Origin: Microbulbifer litoralis
Lineage (GTDB): Bacteria > Pseudomonadota > Gammaproteobacteria > Pseudomonadales > Cellvibrionaceae
NCBI RefSeq assembly: GCF_023634065.1
Contig: NZ_JALKCV010000011.1
Location: forward strand, 115,044 to 179,043
Length of the DNA: 64,000 bases
Reading direction: 5' to 3'
This document shows, piece by piece, positions 28,206-37,520 of this stretch. The stretch's first letter is position 1. Every line of letters begins with the position of its first letter. The translations under genes and the position numbers were made by a program. Under the pieces are notes generated by a model, which was not told the DNA's origin, made no database searches, and saw nothing but the letters and a program-made list of their open reading frames with translations.

Positions 28206-29246
28206 ATGGATCAGCAGCAGTGGCAGGAATTCCTCACCGCCGAAGGCGCCGTCTGGGAGGATAACCGGGCGCATTTTCCCCCGCTCGAATCGGCCTCCGA
28301 CGATGACCTGCAACTGATCGACCTGAGCCCGCTCGGCGCCGTGTCCGTGACCGGCCCGGACAGCCAGAAGTTCCTCCAGGGCCAGCTCACCTGCGACCTG
28401 GTCACCCTGCCCGACGGCAGCGCCACCCTGGGCGCTCACTGCAATCCGAAAGGGCGCGCGATCAGCGTATTCAGTGCCAGCAAGGTTTCACCGGAAAAGA
28501 TTTTCCTGCGCCTGCCGCGGGACCTGGCTTCCACGGCCAGGGAGGCGCTGGCCAAATACGCCGTCTTTTTCAAATCGGAGCTGGCGGATATCAGCGGGCA
28601 GTATCGCTGGCTGGGCCTGCAGGGCAAGGGCGCGACCGGACACACCGCCCGACTACTGGGGCTGGAAGGCCTGACCGCCGGCCATGTAAAGGAATTCGAC
28701 TGCAACGGCGAATCGGCCCTTGCCGAAGCGCTGAGCGAACGCCAGGTGGCACTGCTGGTGCCGGCGCAATCCGCCGCCGACCTGTGGCAACGTCTCGCGC
28801 GGGAAGCCAGCCCGGCGGGCTACGACCACTGGCTGCAACTACAGGTCGAAGCCGGCATACCGCAACTGCACGGCGCCGCCAGCGAACTGTTTATCCCGCA
28901 GATGCTCAACCTGCACCTGCTCGGCGGCGTCAGCTTCAAGAAGGGCTGCTACACCGGCCAGGAAGTGGTGGCCCGCATGCAATACCGCGGCGCCGCCAAG
29001 CGCCGGCTGTACCGCGCCCGCTGCGAGTCCGGTGAATTGCCCGAAGTGGCTCAGGATATTCTCGGAGAAAGCGGCAAGAGTATCGGCAACCTGGTGGACG
29101 CCTGTCGCAGTGAGCGGGGTATCGAGCTGCTGGCGGTGTTGACCATTGCCAAGGTGGCTGCGGATGAAAAGCTGGCACTGTCAGACGGCCGTTCACTAAA
29201 ACTGCAGGAACTGCCCTACGACGTCGAGGCCGATCCACTGACCTGA
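28206..29246 (+). CDS. ygfZ: tRNA-modifying/iron-sulfur cluster protein YgfZ
   Basis: 346-residue folate-binding protein of the YgfZ/GcvT-like family, which supports assembly of some Fe-S enzymes such as MiaB. The signature KGCYTGQE is present (KKGCYTGQEVVARMQYRG, about residues 246-263), as is the N-terminal LSPLGAVSVTGPDSQKFLQGQ. It is divergent from sdhE. The length matches the family. Confidence 0.92.
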   Translation: MDQQQWQEFLTAEGAVWEDNRAHFPPLESASDDDLQLIDLSPLGAVSVTGPDSQKFLQGQLTCDLVTLPDGSATLGAHCNPKGRAISVFSASKVSPEKIFLRLPRDLASTAREALAKYAVFFKSELADISGQYRWLGLQGKGATGHTARLLGLEGLTAGHVKEFDCNGESALAEALSERQVALLVPAQSAADLWQRLAREASPAGYDHWLQLQVEAGIPQLHGAASELFIPQMLNLHLLGGVSFKKGCYTGQEVVARMQYRGAAKRRLYRARCESGELPEVAQDILGESGKSIGNLVDACRSERGIELLAVLTIAKVAADEKLALSDGRSLKLQELPYDVEADPLT

Positions 29247-29292
29247 TTCGGCCTCACCCGTGCTCCTGTAGAAGTAGAAGGACACTCTCCGA

Positions 29293-30015
29293 TCAGACCT
29301 CTACCGCCACCCGCTGCAACTCAGAAGCTGCTGGCAACGCCCACTCAATCGGCTCTTCACTCCGCTGCTGCAACCACTGGTTCGCCTGCGAAAAGGGTTT
29401 GGTGCCGAAAAAACCCCGGTGCGCCGACAGCGGCGACGGGTGCGGGGCGCGCAGCACCAGGTGTTTGTTGCGATCAATAAAGGCGCCTTTTTTCTGCGCA
29501 TAGCTGCCCCAGAGGATGAAGACCAGCCCCTCGCGCTGTTCCGCCAGTTTGTGAATCGCCGCATCGGTAAACTGCTCCCAACCGCGCCCCTGGTGGGCAC
29601 CGGCACGGCTATCCTCCACCGTCAGGGTCGCGTTCAGCAGCAGTACGCCCTGCTCGGCCCAGGGCTGCAGGCAGCCGTGATGGGCCGGCGGAATACCCAG
29701 GTCGGATTGCATTTCCTTGTAGATATTCTGCAGCGACGGCGGTATGCGCACGCCGGGCATGACCGAGAAGCACAGACCGTGGGCCTGACCGGCGCCGTGG
29801 TAGGGGTCCTGGCCGAGGATGACCACTTTCACCCGGTCAAACGGGGTGGAGTTGAAGGCGTTGAAGATCTGGGGGCCGGGGGGGTAGATACGTTTGCCGG
29901 CCTGTTTTTCCGTGCGCAGGAACTGGCGCAGCTCGGCCATGTAGGGTTTGTGGAATTCGTCCTCCAGAGCCCGGTACCAGGAGGGGTGGATTTTTATGTT
30001 GTTTGGGGCCTGCAT
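29293..30015 (-). CDS. ung: Uracil-DNA glycosylase (family 1)
   Basis: Removes uracil from DNA in base excision repair. 240 residues with the family 1 motifs [22 protein letters not shown], containing the catalytic Asp, [12 protein letters not shown], and the DNA-intercalating [18 protein letters not shown] lies 6 bases before the ATG. A second, unrelated-family UDG-like gene follows upstream on the same strand. Confidence 0.97.
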   Translation of the reverse strand: MQAPNNIKIHPSWYRALEDEFHKPYMAELRQFLRTEKQAGKRIYPPGPQIFNAFNSTPFDRVKVVILGQDPYHGAGQAHGLCFSVMPGVRIPPSLQNIYKEMQSDLGIPPAHHGCLQPWAEQGVLLLNATLTVEDSRAGAHQGRGWEQFTDAAIHKLAEQREGLVFILWGSYAQKKGAFIDRNKHLVLRAPHPSPLSAHRGFFGTKPFSQANQWLQQRSEEPIEWALPAASELQRVAVEV

Positions 30016-30082
30016 GGGGATTCCTTTAACTGGTGTCTGTTGCTGTCGGGCTGCGACCCGATTACCGGGCCGGCGGCGGGAG

Positions 30083-30670
30083 TCAGGCCAGTGCCCTTTT
30101 TACCTGTTTGCGCAATTCCGGTACCACCTCCGCCTCGAACCAGGGGCGCTGGCGCAGCCACAGGGTGTTTCTGGGGCTGGGGTGCGGCAGCGGCAAATAG
30201 CCGGTCGGCAGTGCGTCGCGGTAGTGGCGTACGTTTTCCGTCAGGCTGCCGTACCGATGGGGCAGGTAGTGGCGCTGGGCGTATTGTCCCACCAGCAGTG
30301 TGAGTTGCAAATCCGGCAGCTGCGCCAGCAATCGCTGGTGCCAGGTGGCGGCGCACTCGGGGCGCGGCGGCAGGTCGCCGCCCTTTCCGCGGCCGGGATA
30401 GCAAAAGCCCATCGGGATAATCGCAATGCGGGATTCGTCGTAGAAGGTTTCCCGGTCCATCTGCAGCCAATCGCGCAGGCGATCACCGGAGGGGTCGTTC
30501 CAGGGGATGCCGCTCTCGTGCACGCGGGTGCCCGGGGCCTGGCCGACGATCAGCAGCCGCGCGCTTTCGGCGGCACGCACCACCGGATTGGGACCCAGGG
30601 GCAGGTGTTCCTCGCACAGGCGGCAGTGGCGGATTTCTTCCAGCAGGGTCGGGAGACGATCGGTAGTCAA
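30083..30670 (-). CDS. Uracil-DNA glycosylase superfamily protein
   Basis: 195 residues of the UDG-like superfamily but not family 1. Seen: [17 protein letters not shown] with two cysteines near the N-terminus, [31 protein letters not shown], which replaces the GQDPYH of Ung, and [10 protein letters not shown] at the C-terminus. The lone Cys pair does not by itself make the four-Cys Fe-S cluster of family 4 enzymes, so activity is uncertain. The start is TTG 30670 with GAGG 6 bases upstream; the signal overlaps the stop of the preceding gene, so the two are coupled. Confidence 0.82.
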   Translation of the reverse strand: MTTDRLPTLLEEIRHCRLCEEHLPLGPNPVVRAAESARLLIVGQAPGTRVHESGIPWNDPSGDRLRDWLQMDRETFYDESRIAIIPMGFCYPGRGKGGDLPPRPECAATWHQRLLAQLPDLQLTLLVGQYAQRHYLPHRYGSLTENVRHYRDALPTGYLPLPHPSPRNTLWLRQRPWFEAEVVPELRKQVKRALA

Positions 30671-30673
30671 GAT

Positions 30674-31669
30674 TTACCTCGGGCCGGGCTGGTTCGCGTC
30701 GCTGGCGGCGGGCGCCTCGGGGAACTGGAGATGGAGTAACAGCGCGCGCCTGTCCCCGGGGTCGGCGACGCGGGCGACGTTGTTGTTGTCGAGCACCACA
30801 TAGATGCCGCTGTCGTCCACGGCGAGCCCCTCGCCCTTGCCGTACTCGGTTTCCCGATAGACAAACTCGGGGGCTTCCTCGATGGCGCCATAGTCGATAC
30901 ACCATTCGGCCCGCAGGTCTTCGAGTGAGCGGCGGCAGACGGCGAAGGCGTTGCGCTCCAGGGTGAACAGCGCCTCGTGGTAAAAGGCGAGGCCGGTAAT
31001 ATCTTCGTTGCGGCCGCGAAAATCCAGGCCGGCGACCGGCGGAATCTCCAGCAGTGCCGGGGAGGCGTTCGCTTTCAGGTGCAGCAGGCCGCGGGGCTCT
31101 CGCTCCAGCGCTATCCAGAAATCGCCGCCGACCTTTGCCAGCCCCTCGCCGGCGGCGTTGAATTTTTGCAGGTAACCGCGCTCGCGCGCGGCCTCTGCCC
31201 AGCGCTGCGGCAGCCACTCGGCGGTGCCCCGGTTGTCGAGGTTCGCGATACGGTGGTGGCGTTCGCTGAGCAGGTATACGGACTCGCCATCACAGCTGAC
31301 ACCCTCGAAATCCATTGCCGTATCCGGGCGGGTCAGGTCGATCAGGCTCGCGAGCAGGCCGGCCGACTCCCCACCCGGTGCAGCCAGACCAGCCAGGGCC
31401 CGGTCCGGAACCAGCGACACGCCACGATCGGCGACATCAACCTGGTAGAGGTTGCCGGAATCCTTGTCGGAAACCGCCAGCAGTTTTCCGTCGCAGAAAC
31501 TCAATCCGGAAATATCCAGGCCAGCGCTGTTGTCGAGCCATCGGGCGGAAAGCAGTTTCGCCTCGCTGACGGGTGTCGCCGACAGTGGTGATGACAGGAC
31601 CAGCAGGCCGGCGACCAGGATGCTGCGGAGCAAGGAAATCCTCTTCTGTTCAATTGTCGTAGATACCAT
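30674..31669 (-). CDS. Secreted esterase-like/phytase-like beta-propeller protein
   Basis: 331 residues with a signal peptide (about 1-33, cleavage near LSATP). The remainder fits the PF13449 (esterase-like activity of phytase) propeller pattern: DISGLSFCDGKLLAVSDKDSGNLYQVD, DFEGVSCDGESVYLLSERHH, NEDITGLAFYHEALFTLERN and GEGLAVDDSGIYVVLDNNN. The substrate is unknown. ATG 31669 has GGAG upstream; the GTG at 31681 is the alternative. Its stop codon is 3 bases from the TTG start of the UDG-like gene. Confidence 0.75.
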   Translation of the reverse strand: MVSTTIEQKRISLLRSILVAGLLVLSSPLSATPVSEAKLLSARWLDNSAGLDISGLSFCDGKLLAVSDKDSGNLYQVDVADRGVSLVPDRALAGLAAPGGESAGLLASLIDLTRPDTAMDFEGVSCDGESVYLLSERHHRIANLDNRGTAEWLPQRWAEAARERGYLQKFNAAGEGLAKVGGDFWIALEREPRGLLHLKANASPALLEIPPVAGLDFRGRNEDITGLAFYHEALFTLERNAFAVCRRSLEDLRAEWCIDYGAIEEAPEFVYRETEYGKGEGLAVDDSGIYVVLDNNNVARVADPGDRRALLLHLQFPEAPAASDANQPGPR

Positions 31670-31733
31670 CTGTCTCCACACCCCTCAAGGGGCTATCTGG
31701 CACATTGAGGGTCGTAGTGGGCGTAGCGGGAAA

Positions 31734-31764
31734 CCCGGATTCCGCTGCGCTCCATCCAGGCTAC
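31734..31764 (-). repeat. GTAGCCCGGATGGAGC dispersed repeat, copy 2 (inverted)
   Basis: CCCGGATTCCGCTGCGCTCC followed by ATCCAGGCTAC is the reverse complement of the copy at 27312, with small changes. It lies between yajQ and the propeller gene. Confidence 0.7.
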
Positions 31765-31782
31765 GCCCTACGGCTATCGTGT

Positions 31783-32265
31783 TCAGTCGCGGAAATTTTC
31801 GAACTGCAAAGGCTGTTCCAGTTCCTTGCCGCGCAGCATGGCAATAACCTGCTGCAGATCGTCGCGCTTCTTGCCGGTTACACGCACCTGCTCGCCCTGG
31901 ACCGCGGCCTGCACCTTGAGTTTCTCCTCCTTGATCAGTTTGACGATCTTTTTTGACAACTCCTTGTCGAGACCGTTTTTCAGCGCGATCGGTACTTTCA
32001 CCTGCTTGCCGGACTGCTCCATTTCCCCGACCTCCATCGCCAGCGGGTCGATATCGCACTTGATCAGTGCGGAACGCAGCATATCCACCATCTGCGTCGC
32101 CTGGATTTCCGCCTCGGCGCGCACGGTGAGATCGAAGCCGCTCATCTCCACTTCCGCGTCCACCCCCTTGAAATCGAAGCGGTTGGCCACGGTGCGGTTG
32201 ACCTGGTCCACGGCGTTGGTCAGTTGGTGCTTGTCCACTTCGGACACGATATCGAAAGAAGGCAT
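31783..32265 (-). CDS. YajQ family nucleotide-binding protein
   Basis: 160-residue YajQ protein. Members bind cyclic di-GMP in Xanthomonas and Pseudomonas and act as transcription co-regulators. Seen: MPSFDIVSEVDKHQLTNAVD at the start, NRFDFKGVDAE, and KVTGKKRDDLQQVIA-type C-terminus (VRVTGKKRDDLQQVIAMLR). ATG 32265 is the conserved start; the longer frame to 32334 overlaps yaeQ. Confidence 0.94.
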   Translation of the reverse strand: MPSFDIVSEVDKHQLTNAVDQVNRTVANRFDFKGVDAEVEMSGFDLTVRAEAEIQATQMVDMLRSALIKCDIDPLAMEVGEMEQSGKQVKVPIALKNGLDKELSKKIVKLIKEEKLKVQAAVQGEQVRVTGKKRDDLQQVIAMLRGKELEQPLQFENFRD

Positions 32266-32287
32266 CGGTTGTTCTCCGTTTACTTGG

Positions 32288-32827
32288 TCACTGCTTCCAG
32301 ATTTCCGGAATGACTTCCACACTCCGATCGGCACTGCTGATCCACAGATGGCCGTCCTGGACGGTGATATTCAGGTCCATATTGCGCTCGGCCAGCGCCG
32401 CGAGCTGCTCGCAGGCATCCGCCGGCAGGTGATAGACGCACAGCCTGTCGAAGCGCGCCAGCGCGGCGCCCTGCTTCCGCCACCAGACCGGCGCCGCACG
32501 GCGACCGTAACTGTACACCAGAACACGCTGCGCGCGATTGCACGCCTTGCGCAGGCGATCCTCCGCCGGCAGGCCCACCTCGATCCAGAGCGCGATGTCG
32601 CCCGCTGGATGACGCAGCCACAGATCCGGCTCGCTGTCCGTGGACAGCCCGCGGGTGAACTCGAGCTCGCCGTGCGCGTTGTGCGCAAAGGCCAGCAGGC
32701 GCACCATCATGCGCTCGTCGGTTTCCGATGGATGCCGCGCCAACGTCAGGTTGTAGTCGCCGTAGTGATCCCGGTCCATATCGGCGACCTGCAGCCGGGC
32801 CTTGAAGATTGTCGCTTTCAGCGCCAT
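32288..32827 (-). CDS. YaeQ family protein
   Basis: 179 residues, full length for the YaeQ family, a PD-(D/E)XK-nuclease-fold group of unknown function. Seen: MALKATIFKARLQVADMDRDHYGDY, RMMVRLLAFAHNA, the SDSEPDLWL-type motif (STDSEPDLWLRHPAGDIALWIEVG) with the conserved acidic residues, and NMDLNITVQDGHLWIS. It lies 22 bases upstream of yajQ on the same strand. Confidence 0.93.
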   Translation of the reverse strand: MALKATIFKARLQVADMDRDHYGDYNLTLARHPSETDERMMVRLLAFAHNAHGELEFTRGLSTDSEPDLWLRHPAGDIALWIEVGLPAEDRLRKACNRAQRVLVYSYGRRAAPVWWRKQGAALARFDRLCVYHLPADACEQLAALAERNMDLNITVQDGHLWISSADRSVEVIPEIWKQ

Positions 32828-32924
32828 TTGTGCTCCGCGTCTGGCCGCCCCCGCGCTTTGCGGGGACGGGAGGCTATTCTTGGGTGGTTCGGGATCTCAA
32901 TTTGAACAACAGGGGTAACTCGGT

Positions 32925-33530
32925 ATGGACTCTGCACTCGGTCGCCTGTGGCAAAGCGCCCTCTTCTGCCTGCTGGCCCTTGGGCTGAGCGGCTGTGGCA
33001 TCAACAATATTCCCACTTACGACGAGCAGGTCAAAGCCGCCTGGGCCCAGGTGGAGAACCAGTACCAGCGCCGCGCCGACCTGATCCCCAACCTGGTGAA
33101 AACCGTCAAGGCCTACGCCGCCCACGAGCGGGAGACGCTGCAGGCCGTCACCGAGGCCCGCGCCAAGGTCAGTTCCATGCAGGTGGACGAAAACCTGCTC
33201 AACGACCCGGCCAAGCTGCAGCAGTTCGAGGCCGCCCAGGCGCAGCTGTCCAGCGCGCTGGCGCGCCTGATGGTGGTGGTGGAACGCTATCCCGACCTGA
33301 AGGCGGACCAGAACTTCCTCGCCCTGCAATCGCAGCTGGAGGGCACCGAAAACCGCATCGGCGTGGCCCGGCGGGATTATATACAGGCGGTGGAACGCTA
33401 CAACCGCGAGATCCGCACTTTCCCCGGCCGCATCTGGCACATGGTCCTCTACAGCGATATGCCCATCCGCGATACCTTCCAGGCCACCAGTGAGGATGCG
33501 GACAAGGCGCCGGAAGTCGACTTCCAGTAA
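32925..33530 (+). CDS. LemA family protein
   Basis: 201 residues. A short N-terminal hydrophobic segment ends in a lipobox-like LSGC (about residues 21-24) and is followed by the LemA core: YDEQVKAAWAQVENQYQRRADLIPNLVKTVKAYAAHE, RLMVVVERYPDLKADQNFLALQSQLEGTENRI, ARRDYIQAVERYN. Function in the family is poorly known; it is commonly encoded beside TPM-domain proteins, as here. First gene of a tight operon: the next gene begins within 4-19 bases. Confidence 0.95.
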   Translation: MDSALGRLWQSALFCLLALGLSGCGINNIPTYDEQVKAAWAQVENQYQRRADLIPNLVKTVKAYAAHERETLQAVTEARAKVSSMQVDENLLNDPAKLQQFEAAQAQLSSALARLMVVVERYPDLKADQNFLALQSQLEGTENRIGVARRDYIQAVERYNREIRTFPGRIWHMVLYSDMPIRDTFQATSEDADKAPEVDFQ

Positions 33531-33533
33531 GCG

Positions 33534-34304
33534 GTGCGCCGAATAGCAATGCACTTGCGCGGATCCGTCACTGGCAGCTGTCTTTTCGCCCTCGCCGTAC
33601 TGCTGTGGGCGGCGGGCGCGCTCGCGGACGTACAGTTCCCGCCGCTGTCCGGCCGCGTTGTGGACAACGCCGGGCTGCTGAGCCAGGAGACGGCATACCG
33701 GCTGACGGAACTCATGCAGCAGCACGAGGAGGAGACCGGCAACCAGTTGGTGGTGGTCACCCTGCCGGACCTGCAGGGGCTGACCATCGAGGAATACGGC
33801 TACCAACTCGGCCGCCACTGGAAGATTGGCCAGAAGGACAAGGACAACGGCGCGCTGCTGATCGTCGCGCCCGACGAACGGCAGGTACGCATCGAGGTCG
33901 GCTACGGCCTGGAGGGCGCACTCACCGACGCGCTGTCCGCCAATATCATTCACACCAAGATCCTGCCCCGCTTCAGGAGCGGCGATTTCGACGGCGGCGT
34001 AACCGCCGGTGTACAGGCGATGATCGCGGCGATCGGGGACGAGTATGTGGCCGAACCCACGGAGTCCGGCGACGACCGCCGCCTGGCCCTGCTGGTGGGG
34101 CTGTTCCTGCTGCTGGTGATGCTGCAACTGTTCGGCAGCTCGGTACTGGCGACGCCCGCCGGCGGCCAATACCGGCGCGGGCGCTACGGCGGCTACTACG
34201 GCGGCGGTGGTTTTGGGGGCGGCTTCGGCGGCGGGGGATTTGGCGGCGGCTTCGGCGGCGGTGGCGGCGGATTCGGGGGCGGCGGCGCCTCGGGGGGATG
34301 GTAG
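33534..34304 (+). CDS. TPM-domain (YgcG-type) membrane protein, Gly-rich C-terminus
   Basis: 256 residues: signal peptide (about 1-31), TPM domain (about 36-160; VVDNAGLLSQETAYRLTELMQQHEEETGNQLVVVTLPDLQG, IVAPDERQVRIEVGYGLEG), a membrane segment (about 184-204), and a Gly/Phe tail (220-256) of GGGF units. Members are thought to work with LemA and, in plants, TPM proteins help photosystem II repair. GTG 33534 is annotated; ATG 33549 is possible. Its stop codon abuts the next start codon. Confidence 0.9.
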   Translation: MRRIAMHLRGSVTGSCLFALAVLLWAAGALADVQFPPLSGRVVDNAGLLSQETAYRLTELMQQHEEETGNQLVVVTLPDLQGLTIEEYGYQLGRHWKIGQKDKDNGALLIVAPDERQVRIEVGYGLEGALTDALSANIIHTKILPRFRSGDFDGGVTAGVQAMIAAIGDEYVAEPTESGDDRRLALLVGLFLLLVMLQLFGSSVLATPAGGQYRRGRYGGYYGGGGFGGGFGGGGFGGGFGGGGGGFGGGGASGGW

Positions 34305-34916
34305 ATGCTGAACAGCGAATACCGGCGCAAGGTCGCCGAGACGATCAGGGAGGTGGAAACCCGCACCGACGCCGAAGTGGTCACGGTGCTGGCGCGGGAG
34401 GCCGACAACTACCTGTATATTTCCACCCTCTGGGCCGCCTTCCTGGCGTTGCTGCTGGCACCGCTGATGCAGTTCCTGCCCTGGTGGATCGAATACGAGC
34501 AGGCCTTTACCCTGCAGTGGATACTGTTTATCACCCTGGCGGTGCTGTTCCGCTGGCGCCCGCTGACCATGCGGCTGGTGCCCCGGAAAGTGAAATACTG
34601 GCGCGCCGCCAACCTGGCGCGGCGGGAATTCCTGGAACAGGAGCTGCACAGTACCCGCGGGCGCCTGGGACTGTTGATCTTTGTGTCCCAGGCGGAACAC
34701 TATGTGGAGATCCTGGCGGACCGCGGCCTGGCAGAACAGATCACCGACGAAAGCTGGCAGGAAATCGTCGAGCATTTTGTCCGCGAGATCAAACGCGGCA
34801 AGACCGGCGAGGCTTTCGTCCACTGTATCGGGAAGTGCGGCGAGCTGCTCGAGGAGGCAGCGCCGGTCAGTGAAATCAAGAACGAATTACCCAACCACCT
34901 GATCATCCTGAACTGA
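34305..34916 (+). CDS. TPM-domain membrane protein
   Basis: 203 residues. The N-terminal VAETIREVETRTDAEVVTVLAREAD is a TPM-type start. Two membrane segments follow at about 44-60 and 68-86, then RLGLLIFVSQAEHYVEILADRGLAEQITDESWQEIVEHFVREIKRGKTGEAFV, the second TPM half. ATG 34305 directly follows the previous stop (TAG ATG), so the two TPM genes are translationally coupled. Third gene of the lemA operon. Confidence 0.88.
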   Translation: MLNSEYRRKVAETIREVETRTDAEVVTVLAREADNYLYISTLWAAFLALLLAPLMQFLPWWIEYEQAFTLQWILFITLAVLFRWRPLTMRLVPRKVKYWRAANLARREFLEQELHSTRGRLGLLIFVSQAEHYVEILADRGLAEQITDESWQEIVEHFVREIKRGKTGEAFVHCIGKCGELLEEAAPVSEIKNELPNHLIILN

Positions 34917-34961
34917 AGCTGCGGTTCCGGGCATCGGGCAGCGACAAAGGCGTAGCACACT

Positions 34962-35822
34962 ATGAAATCCGCAAAACCCGCGCTGATCGCCACCGTGACA
35001 CTGCTGTTGATCGCCGTGGCCTACATTGCCAACGGCGCGCTGGACCGCAGCAAAACGCCGGAAGACGGAAAGGGCGGCCTCGGCGGACTCTTCGCCGATA
35101 GCGAAGCCGACCTGGAACAGCGCGTGCAATCGCTGGAGGAGTCCCTGCGCAACGCCAACCGGATACAGACGCAACTGCTGGACCTGGTGGAAGACCTGGG
35201 ACAGCGCCTGGAGCAGGTGGCGCCGGCGGAAGAGCCGGTGGAAACCCGCACCGCGGCAATCCGCCACCGCCGGGACGCACACTCGTCCGACGAGCACCTG
35301 TCGCGCAGCGAACGCTACCGCAAATACCGCCGTATGCAGCTACAGCGGCTGATCGATGCCGGCCTCAACCCGGACCGCGCGGAATACATCCTGGACAAGC
35401 AGGAGCGGTTCCAGTACGAGCATATGAAAATCACCTACGAGTACCGCCACCTGCGGGACAAATCCTCCGCAGAGGCGCAACAAATCAAGGAGAAACTCAG
35501 CAATTACAGTCACCCGCGCAAGATGTTTGAGCACGAACTGAGCGAGCAGGAATTTGAACTCTACCTGGATGTCAACGGCGGCCGCCAGGAAATGCAGGTG
35601 GACCGGGTACTGGACAACACCCCGGCGCAAAGTGCCGGCCTGCAGCCGGGCGACAAAATCATTTCCTACAACGGCGAGCGCATCTTCCACTCGGGAGACC
35701 TGCGCTCACAGATCTACAAGGTGGCGCCGGGAGAGACGGTCAAGGTGGAAGTACAGCGCGCCGGGAGCTCGGCCACGGAAGTGATTTACCTGCCCAGCGG
35801 GCCGCTGGGCATTCAGGGGTGA
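34962..35822 (+). CDS. Membrane-anchored PDZ-domain protein
   Basis: 286 residues: an N-terminal membrane anchor (about 7-23), a coiled-coil stretch (about 40-82, DLEQRVQSLEESLRNANRIQTQLLDLVEDL), a charged linker, and a C-terminal PDZ domain (about 195-280, VDRVLDNTPAQSAGLQPGDKIISYNGERIF). No protease domain is present, so it may be a scaffold or binding partner. It lies 45 bases after the second TPM gene and may belong to that operon. The specific role is unknown. Confidence 0.85.
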   Translation: MKSAKPALIATVTLLLIAVAYIANGALDRSKTPEDGKGGLGGLFADSEADLEQRVQSLEESLRNANRIQTQLLDLVEDLGQRLEQVAPAEEPVETRTAAIRHRRDAHSSDEHLSRSERYRKYRRMQLQRLIDAGLNPDRAEYILDKQERFQYEHMKITYEYRHLRDKSSAEAQQIKEKLSNYSHPRKMFEHELSEQEFELYLDVNGGRQEMQVDRVLDNTPAQSAGLQPGDKIISYNGERIFHSGDLRSQIYKVAPGETVKVEVQRAGSSATEVIYLPSGPLGIQG

Positions 35823-35840
35823 GAAGCTGGTAAAAATCCT

Positions 35841-35910
35841 TGTAGGAGCCTGCTTGCAGGCGAATATCTCCGGGCTCGGCCTGTCCCGTTCGTGCAAGCA
35901 GGCTCCTACA
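35841..35910. repeat. REP-like inverted repeat between convergent genes
   Basis: Perfect 18-bp arms TGTAGGAGCCTGCTTGCA (35841-35858) and its complement (35893-35910), separated by 34 bases. The unit resembles REP elements common in Pseudomonas and relatives. It lies between the ends of the PDZ gene and lysS, where it could stabilise or terminate both transcripts; no T-run is seen. Confidence 0.75.
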
Positions 35911-35927
35911 GAATACGCGGCAGAATA

Positions 35928-37415
35928 CTATTCCGCGGCCGTTTCCGGACGCATATGCGGGAACAGCAGCACATCGCGGATGGACGGCGAATTGGTCAGC
36001 AGCATCACCAGCCGGTCGATACCGATACCCTCACCGGCGGTGGGCGGCAGGCCGTATTCCAGCGCGCGGATATAGTCGGCGTCGTAGTGCATGGCCTCAT
36101 CGTCGCCGGCATCCTTCTCCGCCACCTGGGCCTTGAAACGCTCGGCCTGGTCCTCGGCGTCGTTCAGCTCCGAGAAACCGTTGGCGAGTTCGCGGCCGCC
36201 GACGAAGAACTCGAAGCGCTCGGTCACGGACGGATTGTCGTCGTCGCGGCGCGCCAGCGGCGAGACCTCGGTCGGATACTCGGTAATGAAAGTCGGCTGG
36301 TCCAGGCGGTGCTCGACCGTCTTCTCGAAGATCTCGATCTGTACCTTGCCCAGGCCCCAGGAATCCTTCAGCGGAATATCGAGTTCCGCGGCCACTTTTC
36401 GGGCACTCTCCAGGTTGTCGATATCCGAGTGGCTCAGGTTCGGGTTGTAGCGCAGGATGGAATCGAACACCGACAGGCGCGCAAACGGCTTGGAGAAATC
36501 GTAACTGCTGCCCTGGTACTCGACGGTGGTATTACCCAGCACGTTTTCGCAGATGCCGCGCAGCATCTCCTCGGTCAGGTCCATCAGGTCGTTGTAACCG
36601 GCGTAGGCCTGGTAGAACTCCAGCATCGTGAACTCGGGGTTGTGCCGCGTGGACAGGCCCTCGTTGCGGAAATTGCGGTTGATTTCGTAGACGCGCTCGA
36701 ACCCCCCCACCACCAGGCGCTTCAGGTACAGCTCCGGCGCCACGCGCAGGTACATGTCGATATCCAGCGCGTTGTGGTGGGTGATGAACGGCCGCGCGGT
36801 GGCGCCGCCGGGAATCACCTGCAGCATCGGCGTCTCCACTTCCATAAAGTGGTTGCCGTTCAGAAAACTGCGAATGTAGGCGATGATCTCCGAGCGGGTG
36901 CGGAATACATCGCGGGATTCCGGTGTCGCGATCAGGTCCACATAGCGCTGGCGATAACGCATTTCCTGGTCGGCAATGCCGTGGAATTTTTCCGGCAGCG
37001 GGCGCAGCGCCTTGGTCAGCAGCGTGTACTCCTCGCAGTTGACATAGAGGTCGCCCTTGCCGGACTTGTGCAGCACGCCGCGCACACCGACGATATCGCC
37101 GATATCCCAGGCACCGAAGCGCTCCTTGATATCTTTCTGCGCGGTCTTGTCGGCGTACAGCTGAATGCGGTCGGACACATCCTGGATCACCATAAACGGT
37201 CCGCGCTTGGCCAGGATACGGCCGGCCACGCAGGCCATCTTACCCAGCCCTTCCAGCTCTTCCTTGGTCTTGTCGCCAAACTCGCGTTGCAGGTCGGCGG
37301 CCAGGTTTTCGCGACGAAACGCATTCGGGAAGGGGTTGCCCTTCTCGCGCAGCGCAGACAGCTTGGTGCGGCGTTCGGCGATCAGTTTGTTTTCGTCTTG
37401 CTGGGTATCGGTCAT
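35928..37415 (-). CDS. lysS: Lysyl-tRNA synthetase, class II
   Basis: Charges tRNA-Lys. 495 residues: N-terminal OB-fold anticodon-binding domain (about 60-150, [25 protein letters not shown]) and a class II catalytic domain with motif 1 ([25 protein letters not shown]), motif 2 ([20 protein letters not shown]) and motif 3 ([19 protein letters not shown]). ATG 37415 gives [11 protein letters not shown], as in relatives. It follows prfB on the same strand, the arrangement known from E. coli. Confidence 0.98.
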   Translation of the reverse strand: MTDTQQDENKLIAERRTKLSALREKGNPFPNAFRRENLAADLQREFGDKTKEELEGLGKMACVAGRILAKRGPFMVIQDVSDRIQLYADKTAQKDIKERFGAWDIGDIVGVRGVLHKSGKGDLYVNCEEYTLLTKALRPLPEKFHGIADQEMRYRQRYVDLIATPESRDVFRTRSEIIAYIRSFLNGNHFMEVETPMLQVIPGGATARPFITHHNALDIDMYLRVAPELYLKRLVVGGFERVYEINRNFRNEGLSTRHNPEFTMLEFYQAYAGYNDLMDLTEEMLRGICENVLGNTTVEYQGSSYDFSKPFARLSVFDSILRYNPNLSHSDIDNLESARKVAAELDIPLKDSWGLGKVQIEIFEKTVEHRLDQPTFITEYPTEVSPLARRDDDNPSVTERFEFFVGGRELANGFSELNDAEDQAERFKAQVAEKDAGDDEAMHYDADYIRALEYGLPPTAGEGIGIDRLVMLLTNSPSIRDVLLFPHMRPETAAE

Positions 37416-37425
37416 TAGTCTTTCC

Positions 37426-37518
37426 AATGCGGAATGATGAATGCGGAATGGCGGAAGCGGAACACTGCGGAGTGATGAGCGGCTTTAATACGCCTTCAAC
37501 ACTCCGCATTCCGTATTG
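37426..37518. repeat. GCGGAATG inverted repeat element (copy 2)
   Basis: Bases 37426-37450 are identical to 2500-2524. The opposite arm at 37501-37518 (ACTCCGCATTCCGTATTG) pairs with the left end, giving a hairpin between prfB and lysS. Same dispersed element as near mucD. Confidence 0.7.
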
Positions 37519-37520
37519 AC

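Noticed and set aside
32874..34823. 649-codon open frame on the minus strand across lemA and the TPM genes
   Set aside because: The plus strand carries three clear family matches in a tight operon; the antisense frame has no family features.
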